A stretch of 64,000 bases of DNA from Deltaproteobacteria bacterium (GTDB taxonomy: Bacteria; Desulfobacterota; Syntrophia; Syntrophales; UBA2210): positions 41,520 to 105,519 of the forward strand of contig JAFDAI010000005.1 of the NCBI GenBank assembly GCA_019313905.1, given 5' to 3'. Every line of letters begins with the position of its first letter. The stretch's first letter is position 1. The notes under the pieces were generated by a model. That model saw nothing but the letters and a program-made list of their open reading frames with translations. It was not told the DNA's origin and searched no databases. The position numbers and the translations under genes were made by a program. Positions 53,598 to 63,399 of this stretch are shown in pieces.

Positions 53598-56120
53598 ATG
53601 CAGAAAATAAAATCATTCATAATCGGCCAGCAATACACTCCGCGCATAAAACGTAAAATTCTTCCTTTCCTGATTCTCACCTTTATCTTCATCTTTATAG
53701 CCGCCTTCTTTTCTACCGTTGCCATCGGGCAGGAACCGTTATCGGTAAAGATCGGCGCTTATGCGAATCACCCTAAGATCTTCATGGATGCTGACGGCAA
53801 GGTTTCCGGATTCTGGCCTGATCTCATAAAAGACATAGCTAAAAAAGAAAACTGGAAGATAGAATATGTCTGGGGGACATGGAGTGATGGACTCGACCGG
53901 TTAATAAATAAAGAAATAGATATAATGCCTGATGTGGCGTTTACGGGAAAGCGCAATAAACTCTACGCCTTCTCCGAAGCCCCTGTTCTCATGAGCTGGA
54001 CGAGGCTCTATATCAATAAAAAGAATACTGAAATCCAGTCCATCACCGACCTGAAAGGCAAAAAGATCGCCGCACTTAAAGGCAGTGTCAACCTTGAGGG
54101 CCCTGGTGGATTAAGAGAAATTGCTCTTGGATTCAATTTAAACTGCACTTTCCTGGAACTGGATAATTACACGGAAGTATTCAAGGCAGTGGAAAAAAAC
54201 AGGGCCGATGCCGGGATAACGAACAGGAACTTCGGGAATAAGAACGCAAACAAATTTAATCTTAAAAAGTCACCAATTATTTTCAATCCCACTGATATAA
54301 AATTTGCCTTTCCAAAGGATGCCGGATCAACCCCATACCTTGCCGAAAGAATAAACTATTGTATAACGCAACTTAAACAGAACGAGGATTCCATCTATTA
54401 CCGGTTGTTAGAGAAATATTTTGAATCGGAAATCGCGGAAAAGGAAGTATTTCCAAAGTGGCTTGGCACAACATTAAAAACCATCGCGGCCCTATTTGTT
54501 GTTTTCGTTCTTGTAATAATCGCAACAGGAATACAGGTAAAGAGAAAGACAAGTGAAATCCTGGCAGGGAGAGAATCGCTGCAGAAAAGTGAAACGAGAT
54601 ACCGTCTCCTTGCCGAAAATGCGGCGGATGTTATCTGGACGACGGACATGAAACTGCGGCCTGATTACATCAGTCCATCTGTCTTTATGGATATAACGCT
54701 TGGCAGGTTTATTCCGCCCGCTTCACTGGAGCTCTGTTACAAGACATTTGAGGAAGAACTGGCGCTGGAGGCCTCGGGCAAAACAGATCCCGACCGGATA
54801 CGTACTCTTGAGCTGGAACATATATGCAAGGACGGTTCTGCCATCTGGGTTGAGATGAAGGTGTCGGCCCTACGCGATCCGGATGGCCGGTGGGTCGGGA
54901 TCCTGGGAGTGACAAGAGACATCACCAACCGCAAGAAGGCCGAAGAGAAGATAAAACACCTCAATCTTGTGCTGAGCGCTATCCGAAATGTCAACCAGAT
55001 TGTCGTAACGGAAAAGGACAGGGGACATCTGATTCAGCGCGCCTGTGACAACCTGACCGAAACCCGCGGCTATTACAACTCCTGGATCGTTCTCCTCGAC
55101 GAGGCCGGCAGATATGTGACGTCCGCGGAGGCCGGACTGGGCAAGGATTTTCTCCCCATGGTTGAGATGTTGAAAAGAGGCGAACTTGCCCTCCGCGTCA
55201 AAAATGCCCTTTCCAAGGCGGGTGTTGTGGTAACAGAGGATCCGGCGTCCACCTGTACTGACTGTCCCCTCTCTGAAAAATATGCCGGCAGAAGCGCGAT
55301 GACCGTGCGTCTGGAACATGGGGGAAAGGTTTACGGGGTTCTGTCCGTTTCCATCCTCAAAGATTTTGTCCTGAATGAAGAAGAGCAGGGCCTGTTTAAA
55401 GAGGTCGCGGGAGATATTGCCTTCGCCCTCCATGGAATAGAGATGGAAAAGATCCGCAAAAAGGCCGAAGACCAGATCAGGCGCTCCCTCAGAGAGAAGG
55501 GAACCCTCCTTGCCGAGATCCACCACAGAGTCAAGAACAACATGCAGATAATCTCAAGCCTGCTCTCCCTTCAGTCCAGAGACATAAAAGATGAAAGAGC
55601 CCTTTCACTGATCAAAAATTGTGAGGACCGAATCAGATCCATGTCTCTTGTCCACGAGAAGCTCTATCTCTCAGAGGACCTGTCCAGGGTCGACTTCAGT
55701 GATTATGTGGAAAGTATGGCAACTCGGCTGTTTCAGGTCCACAGAGTGGATTCAAGAGTCGTAAGTTTCTCGTCACATATAAAAGACGTCTCCTTCAGTA
55801 TCGAAACAGCGATACCCTTAGGGCTTATAGCAAATGAACTTATCTCAAACGTGCTGAAACATGCTTTCCCCGAAGGCAGAAAAGGAAACATTTCCGTAGA
55901 ACTCACACAAAACAGAAAGATAGAGGAGTACACGCTGACCGTCACAGATAACGGTATCGGTTTTCCTGAAGAGATAGATTACAAAAACACGGAGACCTTC
56001 GGCCTCCAGCTGGTGGGTATGCTCACCGAACAGCTCAACGGCACAGTGGAGCTTGACAGGAGTAAAGAAACATCATTCAAGATCGTATTCAAGGAACAAA
56101 AGTATAAAAAGAGGATATAA
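53598..56120 (+). CDS. Sensor histidine kinase with periplasmic SBP_bac_3 domain, PAS, GAF and HisKA_2
   Basis: 840 residues: signal-anchor (about 20-45), a periplasmic amino acid-binding-like domain (about 50-285, with DLIKDIAKKENWKIEYVWG), membrane span (about 295-315), PAS (about 330-450), GAF-like region (about 465-610), then the HisKA_2 box IHHRVKNNMQIISSLLSLQ with the phospho-His, and the ATP-binding NELISNVLKHA and DNGIGFPEEI. The GAGGGA Shine-Dalgarno lies after the riboswitch terminator. It senses a small solute probably; its response regulator is not fused. Confidence 0.9.
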   Translation: MQKIKSFIIGQQYTPRIKRKILPFLILTFIFIFIAAFFSTVAIGQEPLSVKIGAYANHPKIFMDADGKVSGFWPDLIKDIAKKENWKIEYVWGTWSDGLDRLINKEIDIMPDVAFTGKRNKLYAFSEAPVLMSWTRLYINKKNTEIQSITDLKGKKIAALKGSVNLEGPGGLREIALGFNLNCTFLELDNYTEVFKAVEKNRADAGITNRNFGNKNANKFNLKKSPIIFNPTDIKFAFPKDAGSTPYLAERINYCITQLKQNEDSIYYRLLEKYFESEIAEKEVFPKWLGTTLKTIAALFVVFVLVIIATGIQVKRKTSEILAGRESLQKSETRYRLLAENAADVIWTTDMKLRPDYISPSVFMDITLGRFIPPASLELCYKTFEEELALEASGKTDPDRIRTLELEHICKDGSAIWVEMKVSALRDPDGRWVGILGVTRDITNRKKAEEKIKHLNLVLSAIRNVNQIVVTEKDRGHLIQRACDNLTETRGYYNSWIVLLDEAGRYVTSAEAGLGKDFLPMVEMLKRGELALRVKNALSKAGVVVTEDPASTCTDCPLSEKYAGRSAMTVRLEHGGKVYGVLSVSILKDFVLNEEEQGLFKEVAGDIAFALHGIEMEKIRKKAEDQIRRSLREKGTLLAEIHHRVKNNMQIISSLLSLQSRDIKDERALSLIKNCEDRIRSMSLVHEKLYLSEDLSRVDFSDYVESMATRLFQVHRVDSRVVSFSSHIKDVSFSIETAIPLGLIANELISNVLKHAFPEGRKGNISVELTQNRKIEEYTLTVTDNGIGFPEEIDYKNTETFGLQLVGMLTEQLNGTVELDRSKETSFKIVFKEQKYKKRI

Positions 56121-56218
56121 GGATTGCGGGTTGCGAGTTGCGGGTTACGAGTTGCGAAAAATCAGGGGTCAGGGGCTAGGGGAATTCGGATTGGGGATTT
56201 TGGAATGGGGATTAGAAA
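56121..56218. repeat. Short-period G-rich intergenic repeats
   Basis: Two 14-base units GGGTTGCGAGTTGC (56128-56141) and GGGTTACGAGTTGC (56142-56155), then heptamer-like AGGGGTC, AGGGGCT, AGGGGAA, then GGATTGGGGATTTTGG. No coding signal. Confidence 0.75.
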
Positions 56219-56224
56219 GTGAGA

Positions 56225-57991
56225 ATGGATGAAAAAGCAAAAATACTGATCGTTGATGATGAGCGGATCATCGCCAGGGAAATGCAGTACAAGCTGGAGT
56301 CCATGGGATATGATGTACCGGCCATTGTCTCTTCGGGGGAAGAAGCCATCAAAAAAGTACAGGAGCTGCAACCGGACCTGGTCCTAATGGATATCATCCT
56401 GCAGGGAGAGATAGACGGCGTTGAGGCTGCCGATCAGATCCGTATCCGTTTTGGAACTCCTGTTGTGTATGTCACCGCCAATGTAAGTAATGCCAGGCTG
56501 GAAGATATCACGCGCTCAGAACCCTTCGGCTGTCTGTTCAAACCTTTCGAGGATATGGAGCTGCGCGCCGCAGTAAAGATGGCCCTGTATAAATATAGGA
56601 TGGAAAAGAAACTGCGGGAAAGCGAAGAGGAATTCCGGATTCTTGCGGAAACCACGCCTGTGGCTGTAATGGTGTACCAGGACAACAAATGGATGTACGC
56701 AAATTCAGCAGCATGTAAAATTTGTGGTTATTCGGAAGAAGAAATATTATCTATGAACTACTGGAACTTTGTTCATCCTGATTATCAGGAACTGATAAAA
56801 AAAAGGGGGCGACAAAGACAAGAAGGAACCCTGGATATCCAACGCTATGAATTTAAGATTATCACAAAGGGCGGTGAGGAAAGATGGATAGATCTTTCAG
56901 GGGGAGCATTAGCCAAATATAAAAACAAACCCGCTGGTATTATTTCGGTAATTGATATCACGGAGCAAAAGCAGACAGAGGAAGCGCTGCGCAATTCCGA
57001 GAAGAAATATCGCACGCTTGACGAGACAACAAAAGATGCCACTTTTGTTTTAGATTTGGATGGAAAATTTACTTACATCAGTCCTGTCGCAGAAGAATTA
57101 ACAGGTTATTCCTGGCAGGACTTCCTCGGACGCCCTTTCACGGAATTTATTGCTCCTGAATACATGGAATCAACTGTTGAACGTTTCAAAAAGGGTCTTG
57201 CCGGAAAAGATATCTCTCTTTATAAAATTGAAGTGAAACACAAAGATGGAGGAACGGTGCCGGCAGAACTGAATGTGTCCTCGCTTCTGGATGCTACTGG
57301 AAAGATAACAGGCAGAACCGGGGTTGCCCGAGACATCACCGAGCGCAAGCAGGCCGAGGAAAAGATAAAAACCCATCAGGAGCACATCGCTCTCATCAAC
57401 CAGATCCTTTGCCATGACATAACGAATGACCTGGTGGTCATACAGAGCGCAATCAATCTCTACAACAAATCTCCCGAAGAGGAGCTGCTGCAGGAGATAT
57501 CCTCCCACGCGGAAAAGAGTCTTGAGCTGATCAACAGGATGAGAGGGCTTGAATCTTTCATGTCCCGCCACAGAGAACTGCAGATATGCGAGATGAGGGG
57601 CACCATAGATGAAGTCATCAAAAACTACCCATTTATAGACTTTAAAGTCAAAGGCAAGGCCTATGCCATGGCCGATGATTCTCTTGTTTCCGTCATAGAC
57701 AACATCATAAGAAATGCCGTCATCCACGGAAAGGCCGACAGAATCACAATAGCCGCAGGCAAAAAAAGAGATATGTGCGAGGTGCGCATTGCCGACAATG
57801 GGACAGGCATCCCAGATGAGATAAAGGAAAGGATATTTGAAGAGGGATTCACGCACGGAGTCACAAGTCACACCGGTCTCGGCCTCCATATAGTCAAAAA
57901 GGCCATGGAGAGTTATGGCGGATATGCCTTTGTCGAGGATAACGAGCCGAAGGGAGCAGTCTTTATCCTGAGATTCAGGGGGGTGAAGTGA
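56225..57991 (+). CDS. Response-regulator/PAS/PAS/histidine kinase hybrid
   Basis: 588 residues: a receiver domain (about 1-120: LIVDDE, phospho-Asp in VLMDIIL, Lys in LFKPF), two PAS domains (about 130-250 and 255-370), a kinase dimerisation helix with ICLCHDITNDL-type box (LCHDITNDLVV), and an HATPase domain (NIIRNAVIHG, DNGTGIP, HTGLGLHIVKKAMESYGG). Receiver in front suggests it is phosphorylated by another kinase, such as the HK upstream. ATG at 56225; a GTG two codons upstream is equally possible. Confidence 0.88.
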   Translation: MDEKAKILIVDDERIIAREMQYKLESMGYDVPAIVSSGEEAIKKVQELQPDLVLMDIILQGEIDGVEAADQIRIRFGTPVVYVTANVSNARLEDITRSEPFGCLFKPFEDMELRAAVKMALYKYRMEKKLRESEEEFRILAETTPVAVMVYQDNKWMYANSAACKICGYSEEEILSMNYWNFVHPDYQELIKKRGRQRQEGTLDIQRYEFKIITKGGEERWIDLSGGALAKYKNKPAGIISVIDITEQKQTEEALRNSEKKYRTLDETTKDATFVLDLDGKFTYISPVAEELTGYSWQDFLGRPFTEFIAPEYMESTVERFKKGLAGKDISLYKIEVKHKDGGTVPAELNVSSLLDATGKITGRTGVARDITERKQAEEKIKTHQEHIALINQILCHDITNDLVVIQSAINLYNKSPEEELLQEISSHAEKSLELINRMRGLESFMSRHRELQICEMRGTIDEVIKNYPFIDFKVKGKAYAMADDSLVSVIDNIIRNAVIHGKADRITIAAGKKRDMCEVRIADNGTGIPDEIKERIFEEGFTHGVTSHTGLGLHIVKKAMESYGGYAFVEDNEPKGAVFILRFRGVK

Positions 57992-58017
57992 TTGAGGCCT
58001 CTGCACCCCACAGGGAT

Positions 58018-58037
58018 GTTGCCCGCAGAGGGGCAAC
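58018..58037. repeat. Small inverted repeat
   Basis: GTTGCCC (58018-58024) and GGGCAAC (58031-58037) in the 133-base gap between two signalling genes, followed by GGAGATTAGAGATTGAGG, another degenerate repeat text. Confidence 0.45.
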
Positions 58038-58124
58038 GCTACGAAATGTTGGTGCCATGCGTTGGCATGCGGAATGAAAACTGGAGATTAGAGATTGAGG
58101 GGTAAGAAATATGGAGGAAATTTT

Positions 58125-59639
58125 ATGAACGAGCAGGTCAGAAAGGAGCATGGCAGCATGGCGGCTGATTCTCTTACAGACGATCTGACCGGCCTGCTGA
58201 ATCATGATGTCTTTCAACTTATCCTTGAATTGGAATCCATGAAATCGCGCAGATACGGCACGCCCTTCACACTTGCCCTTCTCAACCTGGACTCATTCCC
58301 CCTCTACAACAGGCAAAACGGCACATCAAAGGGAGACAGCATCTTAAGGGAAACTGCAAGGATCATAAAAGAAACTATCCGCCAATGCGATATCGCATGC
58401 GATATCGCGGCAAGATATTCCGGCAATATCTTCGCGGTCATCCTGACAAGATCCGATGCCGAATCTTCACACACAGCCGTGGAGCGTATCAGGCTTGGAT
58501 TCGAAACCTTCACCCGGGGGGAATTGACCCTGAGCGCCGGACTCGTCACCTGCCCCCGGGATGCTGCGGATGGAAACTCGCTCATTGAAAAAGCAATGGA
58601 GGTCCTGTCAAGAGCCAAGACCGACGGAGAAAACAGGGTATATTTCTCCAGAAGCGAGGTGCAGCCGGTAGCCGGTAGAAAACCCATGATACTGCTGGTC
58701 GACGACGACCGTAGAAATGTAAGATTCATGGAAGCGCTCCTCGACGCCTCTGATTATGACTACGATGTTATCAAGGCCTACGACGGAAACGAGGCGCTTT
58801 CAATAATAGGCGGAACAGAGGTGGATCTGGTACTGCTGGATATCATGATGCCGGGATTGAATGGTTATGAGGTCTGTCGCCGCCTCAAGGAAAACGAAGG
58901 AACTCGCATGATCCCTGTTATCATGCTGACCGCTCTGAGTGACAGTGATGATAAGATCAATGGCATAAAAGCGGGGGCGGACGATTTCATTGTAAAGCCA
59001 CCCGACAGGTCTGAATTGATAGCGAGGATGAATTCCCTGCTGAATGCAAACTCCCTTAACAAAAAACTTACCAGCATAGAGAATGTCCTTATATCCATGA
59101 CAAACGCGGTGGAAGCAAAAGATATATATACCCAGGGACACAGCGCGAGAGTGTCGAATATGGCCTTGAGTCTCGGTAGAAAGCTGAATCTGCCGGAAGA
59201 GGAGATTTACGCACTTCGCATCGGGGGCATACTGCACGACATAGGAAAGATAGGAATACCGGGGGAAATCCTCAACAGGCCCGGGGCACTTACACCAGAT
59301 GAGTTCGAGATTATAAAAACCCATCCCGAAGCAGGCTACAGGATATGCCAACCCCTGCAAAAGCCACTGGGCCCTGCCCTGGATGTAATCAGACACCACC
59401 ATGAAAAACTGGATGGAAGCGGCTACCCGGACGGTCTGAAGGGAAAGGATATCTCCGTCATATCCCGGATAATGTGCATCACCGATATCTTTGACGCTCT
59501 CACATCAAGCCGCCCGTACCGCGGCGCGATGTCCAGGGAAAAGGCCTTTGAAATCCTGAATAAAGAAGCAGACGAAGGAAAACTTGACAAAAGGATTGTC
59601 GGATATTTAAGGGAAATAATAGATAGTGTCCATCCATAA
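58125..59639 (+). CDS. Degenerate GGDEF, receiver and HD-GYP domain protein
   Basis: 504 residues from the ATG behind GGAGG (58125). Residues about 15-165 show a GGDEF fold opening (DDLTGLLNHDVFQLIL), but the catalytic GGDEF is SGNIF, so no diguanylate cyclase activity is expected. A receiver (about 185-305; LVDDDRRN, Asp in LLDIMMPG, Lys in VKPP) is followed by an intact HD-GYP (LHDIGKIGIP, THPEAGY, HHEKLDGSGYPDG). It should degrade cyclic-di-GMP when phosphorylated. Its neighbours are kinases, and the riboswitch 4.6 kb upstream senses the same messenger. Confidence 0.88.
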   Translation: MNEQVRKEHGSMAADSLTDDLTGLLNHDVFQLILELESMKSRRYGTPFTLALLNLDSFPLYNRQNGTSKGDSILRETARIIKETIRQCDIACDIAARYSGNIFAVILTRSDAESSHTAVERIRLGFETFTRGELTLSAGLVTCPRDAADGNSLIEKAMEVLSRAKTDGENRVYFSRSEVQPVAGRKPMILLVDDDRRNVRFMEALLDASDYDYDVIKAYDGNEALSIIGGTEVDLVLLDIMMPGLNGYEVCRRLKENEGTRMIPVIMLTALSDSDDKINGIKAGADDFIVKPPDRSELIARMNSLLNANSLNKKLTSIENVLISMTNAVEAKDIYTQGHSARVSNMALSLGRKLNLPEEEIYALRIGGILHDIGKIGIPGEILNRPGALTPDEFEIIKTHPEAGYRICQPLQKPLGPALDVIRHHHEKLDGSGYPDGLKGKDISVISRIMCITDIFDALTSSRPYRGAMSREKAFEILNKEADEGKLDKRIVGYLREIIDSVHP

Positions 59640-59838
59640 ATGGCTATTTTCCACAATCTCTGCGTCAGGCTCGGATTTTAATCCTCGAAATACTGCAATG
59701 TATTCCTGTGGTTAAAATCATCGTCTTCCTTGACCTTGAGAAAACTATCTCATTTCTGGATGGACACTAGATAAACTGTAGCCATCAAAGAAAAATCGTA
59801 ACAAGACATCTTGTTCCATGAAAAACGGAGGTCATAAT

Positions 59839-60741
59839 ATGAAAAAGGGAAAGAGAACCATATATCGTCTAATAACCCCGGTAGCTGTCATTACCGTTTT
59901 GACAATCATCTCCGTTGGGATCGCATTCGGAGGAAATCTCTCCGAGGTTAAAGAGAGAGGCGTCCTGCGCCACCTCGGTGTCCCGTACGCGAATTTTGTA
60001 ACCGGTTCGGGAGACGGAATGGATGTGGAGATGATCAGGCTCTTCGCCGGATATCTTGGTGTCAGGTATGAGTACGTCAGGACATCATGGGGGGAAATCA
60101 TAGGTGACCTGACCGGCAAGAAGGTAAAACCCCGGGGCGATAATGTCGACATAATCGGAACAGTCCCGGTAAAGGGCGATATTATAGCCAACGGCTTCAC
60201 TATTCTGCCATGGCGCCAAAAGGTGATTGATTACGGAATTCCCACTTTTCCCACCCAGGTCTGGCTTGTTGTCAGAGAAAATTCGCCGATAAGACCGATA
60301 AAACCGGGCGGCGATATTGAGAAAGACATAGCCGCCGTAAAGGCGCTTCTTGGCGGCAGGAGTGTCCTCGGTGTAGCTGGCACATGCCTGGATCCGGACC
60401 TGTATGGAATCAAAGAAACAGGGGCAAAGATCACGCTGTTTCAAGGGAATTTGAACGAACTCGCCCCCGTCCTTATTAAAGGGGAAACCGATACCATTCT
60501 CTTGGATGTGCCCGATACTCTTGTAGCCCTGGAAAAATGGTCCGGCAGGATAAAGGTGGTAGGTCCCGTTTCACCCAGACAGGAAATGGGATGTGGCTTT
60601 GCCAGGACCTCTCCCGAACTTCGGAACGCGTTCAACCGCTTTTTTGAGAAATGCAGAAAAGATGGAACATATCTGAGGATTGTAAAAAAATATTATCCGG
60701 ATGTGTTTCACTACTACCCCGATTTTTTTAAGGAACGTTAA
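59839..60741 (+). CDS. Periplasmic solute-binding protein (SBP_bac_3 type)
   Basis: 300 residues with an uncleaved or Sec signal (about 5-28), then the two-lobed fold (RGVLRHLGVPYANF ... YEYVRTSWGEIIGDL). The ATG has GGAGGT seven bases upstream. The stop shares one base with the ATG of the following sensor kinase (TAATG), so expression is coupled. There is no permease or ATPase nearby; the protein probably presents its ligand to the kinase instead of a transporter. Confidence 0.82.
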   Translation: MKKGKRTIYRLITPVAVITVLTIISVGIAFGGNLSEVKERGVLRHLGVPYANFVTGSGDGMDVEMIRLFAGYLGVRYEYVRTSWGEIIGDLTGKKVKPRGDNVDIIGTVPVKGDIIANGFTILPWRQKVIDYGIPTFPTQVWLVVRENSPIRPIKPGGDIEKDIAAVKALLGGRSVLGVAGTCLDPDLYGIKETGAKITLFQGNLNELAPVLIKGETDTILLDVPDTLVALEKWSGRIKVVGPVSPRQEMGCGFARTSPELRNAFNRFFEKCRKDGTYLRIVKKYYPDVFHYYPDFFKER

Positions 60742-62552
60742 TGGACAGCTTGATCCGAAAATTTCTCGGCGGAAAAAGGAATCTCGCTGGTATCGCGGCC
60801 GGTGTTGTCCTGTGTGGACTTATTACGCTTCTTCTCACTACGAATTACCTGTCACAGGTGGAACTGCGTAAATCCGGGATGGAACAGTTGAGATACGACA
60901 TGGAAAAGCACGCGGCGGCGGCCAGCTATTTCTTCTCCGAGAGGGGGAATGACCTGAGAAACCTTGCGGAGAGCAGGACTGTTTCCGCTTTCTTTGAAAA
61001 CAGGGCGCTCGGAATGTCGATGGAATACGGTCTGAAGGCCAGTCTGTTCGGAATATCAAGTAGTTTCGACAGGCTCATGGAAAAGAAGCTGATCGCTGGA
61101 GACCACATCTACACCCGTATTGTCTTTATCGATAAGAGCGGAGAATTGCTGGTCAACAGTCATAAAGAGAAATACCCCGGGAATTATGAATGGAAAAATT
61201 ACCTCACCCCGGAAGACACAGGCATAAACATTATTGTTGAACATTATGCACAGACGCTCAGCCTCATGGAATCCATCCCTTATTTCTTCAAGGGCGGATA
61301 CGAAGGACAGATTGTAGCGTGGATATCGCCCGAAGTCATCTATAACAACTTTATAGAGACAGCGCCGGGATCTTCAACGGGATGTGTTTGCATAACCTGC
61401 AATGGGAAATACATTCCACCGATGGCAGGAGTGCCGGCGTATATAGTTAATTCTCTTCCCGACCCCGCAGAAATATTGTCCTGCAACGCGTATGATTTCG
61501 AGGCAATCAGTGAAAACGGAACTAAAAAGGAGATGACCGCCATCGGTGTCCCGATCAGGGATACTCCCTTATCCATGATCCTCGTATATCCTTCAAGCAA
61601 GTTGCCCGGTCATTCGATTTCCGGGGGCGCTTTCCCGGTAATGGTTGCCCTGTCACTGGTTACCCTGATCATAATGGGCCTGCTCCTGCGTACCAACACA
61701 CGTAACCTGGTACTAAACACCCATCTTGAAGAAGCGGCCATAAGAGAAAGGGAAATCGCAACAAAAAACCTGGCCCTCCGGGAAGAAATTGTCAAACGCG
61801 AGGAGATGGCGACAAAACTGAAAAAATCGAAAAAGGCCGCCGAGACGGCTAACAGGGCCAAGGGTGATTTTCTCGCAAACATGAGTCATGAGCTTCGCAC
61901 CCCCATGAATGCCATAATAGGATTTACAGGGTTGGTCATGGACAAAAAACTTGGAAGCCTGAGCAATAAACAGGAGGAGTATCTGGATGACGTGCTTCAG
62001 AGCAGTCACCATCTGCTCTCAGTGATCAATGACATGCTGGACATCTCCAAGGTGAACGCGGGAAAAATGGTTCTGGAACCCTCAAATATCAACCCGGAAG
62101 AGCTGCTGAGAAACAGCCTTATCATGGTAAGGGAAAAGGCCATGAAACACAGAATCCGGCTATCTACAGACATAGGGGAGCTGCCTGAAATAATCATGGC
62201 GGATGAGCGAAAATTCAAGCAGATTCTTTACAATCTCCTTTCCAACGCGGTAAAGTTCACTCCTGACGGGGGAGAGGTACACCTTGAAGCAACACTTAAA
62301 TCGCGGCCCGCGGGGAAAAAATTTATCGAGGTCTCAATCACAGATACAGGCATAGGAATAAACCGCAAATACCTTGAACGAATATTCAAACCATTTGAAC
62401 AGGTTAATGGCTCTCTGAGCAGAAGATACCAGGGAACCGGTCTGGGACTGTCATTAACCAAAAGTCTGGTGAAGCTGCACGGCGGGACAATAGTGGCCCG
62501 GAGCGCCGGGGACAGCAAGGGAAGCAGCTTCACATTTACGATACCCGTTTGA
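60741..62552 (+). CDS. Membrane sensor histidine kinase (dCache-like sensor, HisKA, HATPase)
   Basis: 603 residues: span 1 (about 15-35), a periplasmic dCache-like domain (about 40-285), span 2 (about 295-315), a coiled coil, the HisKA box MSHELRTPMNAIIGF, and the ATPase (NLLSNAVKFTPDGG, DTGIGI, YQGTGLGLSL). No receiver. Its partner regulator is unclear; candidates in reach are the receiver proteins at 56225 and 58125. Confidence 0.9.
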   Translation: MDSLIRKFLGGKRNLAGIAAGVVLCGLITLLLTTNYLSQVELRKSGMEQLRYDMEKHAAAASYFFSERGNDLRNLAESRTVSAFFENRALGMSMEYGLKASLFGISSSFDRLMEKKLIAGDHIYTRIVFIDKSGELLVNSHKEKYPGNYEWKNYLTPEDTGINIIVEHYAQTLSLMESIPYFFKGGYEGQIVAWISPEVIYNNFIETAPGSSTGCVCITCNGKYIPPMAGVPAYIVNSLPDPAEILSCNAYDFEAISENGTKKEMTAIGVPIRDTPLSMILVYPSSKLPGHSISGGAFPVMVALSLVTLIIMGLLLRTNTRNLVLNTHLEEAAIREREIATKNLALREEIVKREEMATKLKKSKKAAETANRAKGDFLANMSHELRTPMNAIIGFTGLVMDKKLGSLSNKQEEYLDDVLQSSHHLLSVINDMLDISKVNAGKMVLEPSNINPEELLRNSLIMVREKAMKHRIRLSTDIGELPEIIMADERKFKQILYNLLSNAVKFTPDGGEVHLEATLKSRPAGKKFIEVSITDTGIGINRKYLERIFKPFEQVNGSLSRRYQGTGLGLSLTKSLVKLHGGTIVARSAGDSKGSSFTFTIPV

Positions 62553-62691
62553 CAAGTCTTGAACTGAACAGCGAGCGCATTCCCCGCTACTTGCGGCAGG
62601 GTTAGCAAGCGAATAAAAAATAAACATTTCCCTCAACAGTCGGAGATCCCCTGCAACTTGTTGTGAGGAGCTTCAATATGTCAGTAGACTA

Positions 62692-63296
62692 CCACCGACC
62701 TTGTCGGTGGCTTTTTAAAGACGACACCTCCTGACAATGTCATTCGCTGTCGTCTCTCCAGAGTCGTAGCTGCGCTTCTTTGATTTGATTCTCGGCTTGC
62801 TCTCTTACATACTTCTTAATTGTTTCACTGTTAATCCCTACGGTGCTGACAAAGTAACCGCGAGCCCATATATGCATTCCCCAGTATTTCTTACTCAATT
62901 CCGAAAATTCATGCCTTAACCGCTCAGCACTCTTCCCCTTCAGTATCTTCATTACATGAGATGGGGAATGCTTCGGTGGTACCGATAGATACATATGCAC
63001 ATGATCAGAACATATGGCTCCTTCTATGATAGTTATATCGAGCCATTCGCATAACTCAACTAATATTTCCTTTAATCGCGGCCTTATGTCATTAACCAAA
63101 ACATGATAACGATATTTTGGCACCCATACAAAGTGATACTCGCACCTATATATTGCATGTGATGACTTGCTATAGTCTTCCATCTGATTGCCTCCAACGA
63201 TAGACTATAACAAATCATGTCAGCTTATCAACAATGTTGATGCGCTAATGGTGTGGGGCCTCCGCCCCCACGCCCCACCACTGACAATGTCAGTGG
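62692..63296. mobile_element. IS200-type insertion sequence, tnpA only
   Basis: An apparently complete single-gene IS200/IS605-family element. Terminal hairpins CCACCGACCTTGTCGGTGG (62692-62710) and CCACTGACAATGTCAGTGG (63278-63296) flank the transposase. The left hairpin is followed by CTTTTT, acting as terminator too. An additional GTGGGG/CCCCAC hairpin sits near 63252-63271. The exact cleavage ends are outside the hairpins and not defined here. Confidence 0.85.
62740..63183 (-). CDS. tnpA: IS200-type transposase, HUH/Y1 family
   Basis: 147 residues, full length. Motif HVHMYLSVPPKHSP contains the metal-binding His-x-His; the nucleophilic Tyr lies in IKKYVREQAENQIK. It cuts and rejoins single-stranded DNA at subterminal hairpins. 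No tnpB gene accompanies it. The stop codon lies inside a TGACAATGTCA palindrome that recurs in the far hairpin. Confidence 0.93.
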   Translation of the reverse strand: MEDYSKSSHAIYRCEYHFVWVPKYRYHVLVNDIRPRLKEILVELCEWLDITIIEGAICSDHVHMYLSVPPKHSPSHVMKILKGKSAERLRHEFSELSKKYWGMHIWARGYFVSTVGINSETIKKYVREQAENQIKEAQLRLWRDDSE

Positions 63297-63399
63297 TTTT
63301 GACAGATAAATAAAACCATATGACACTATCGGTTTTTATTCTATTTTTTATTTGACAATTGATCCGATTCCAGATAAGTCATTCGACAATTCGCTTAAG

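Noticed and set aside
54870..55526. Minus-strand frame of 218 codons
   Set aside because: Antisense to the sensor kinase at 53598; shadow of its codon pattern.
57170..58036. Minus-strand frame of 288 codons
   Set aside because: Antisense to the PAS/histidine kinase gene; Cys- and His-rich composition and no family pattern.
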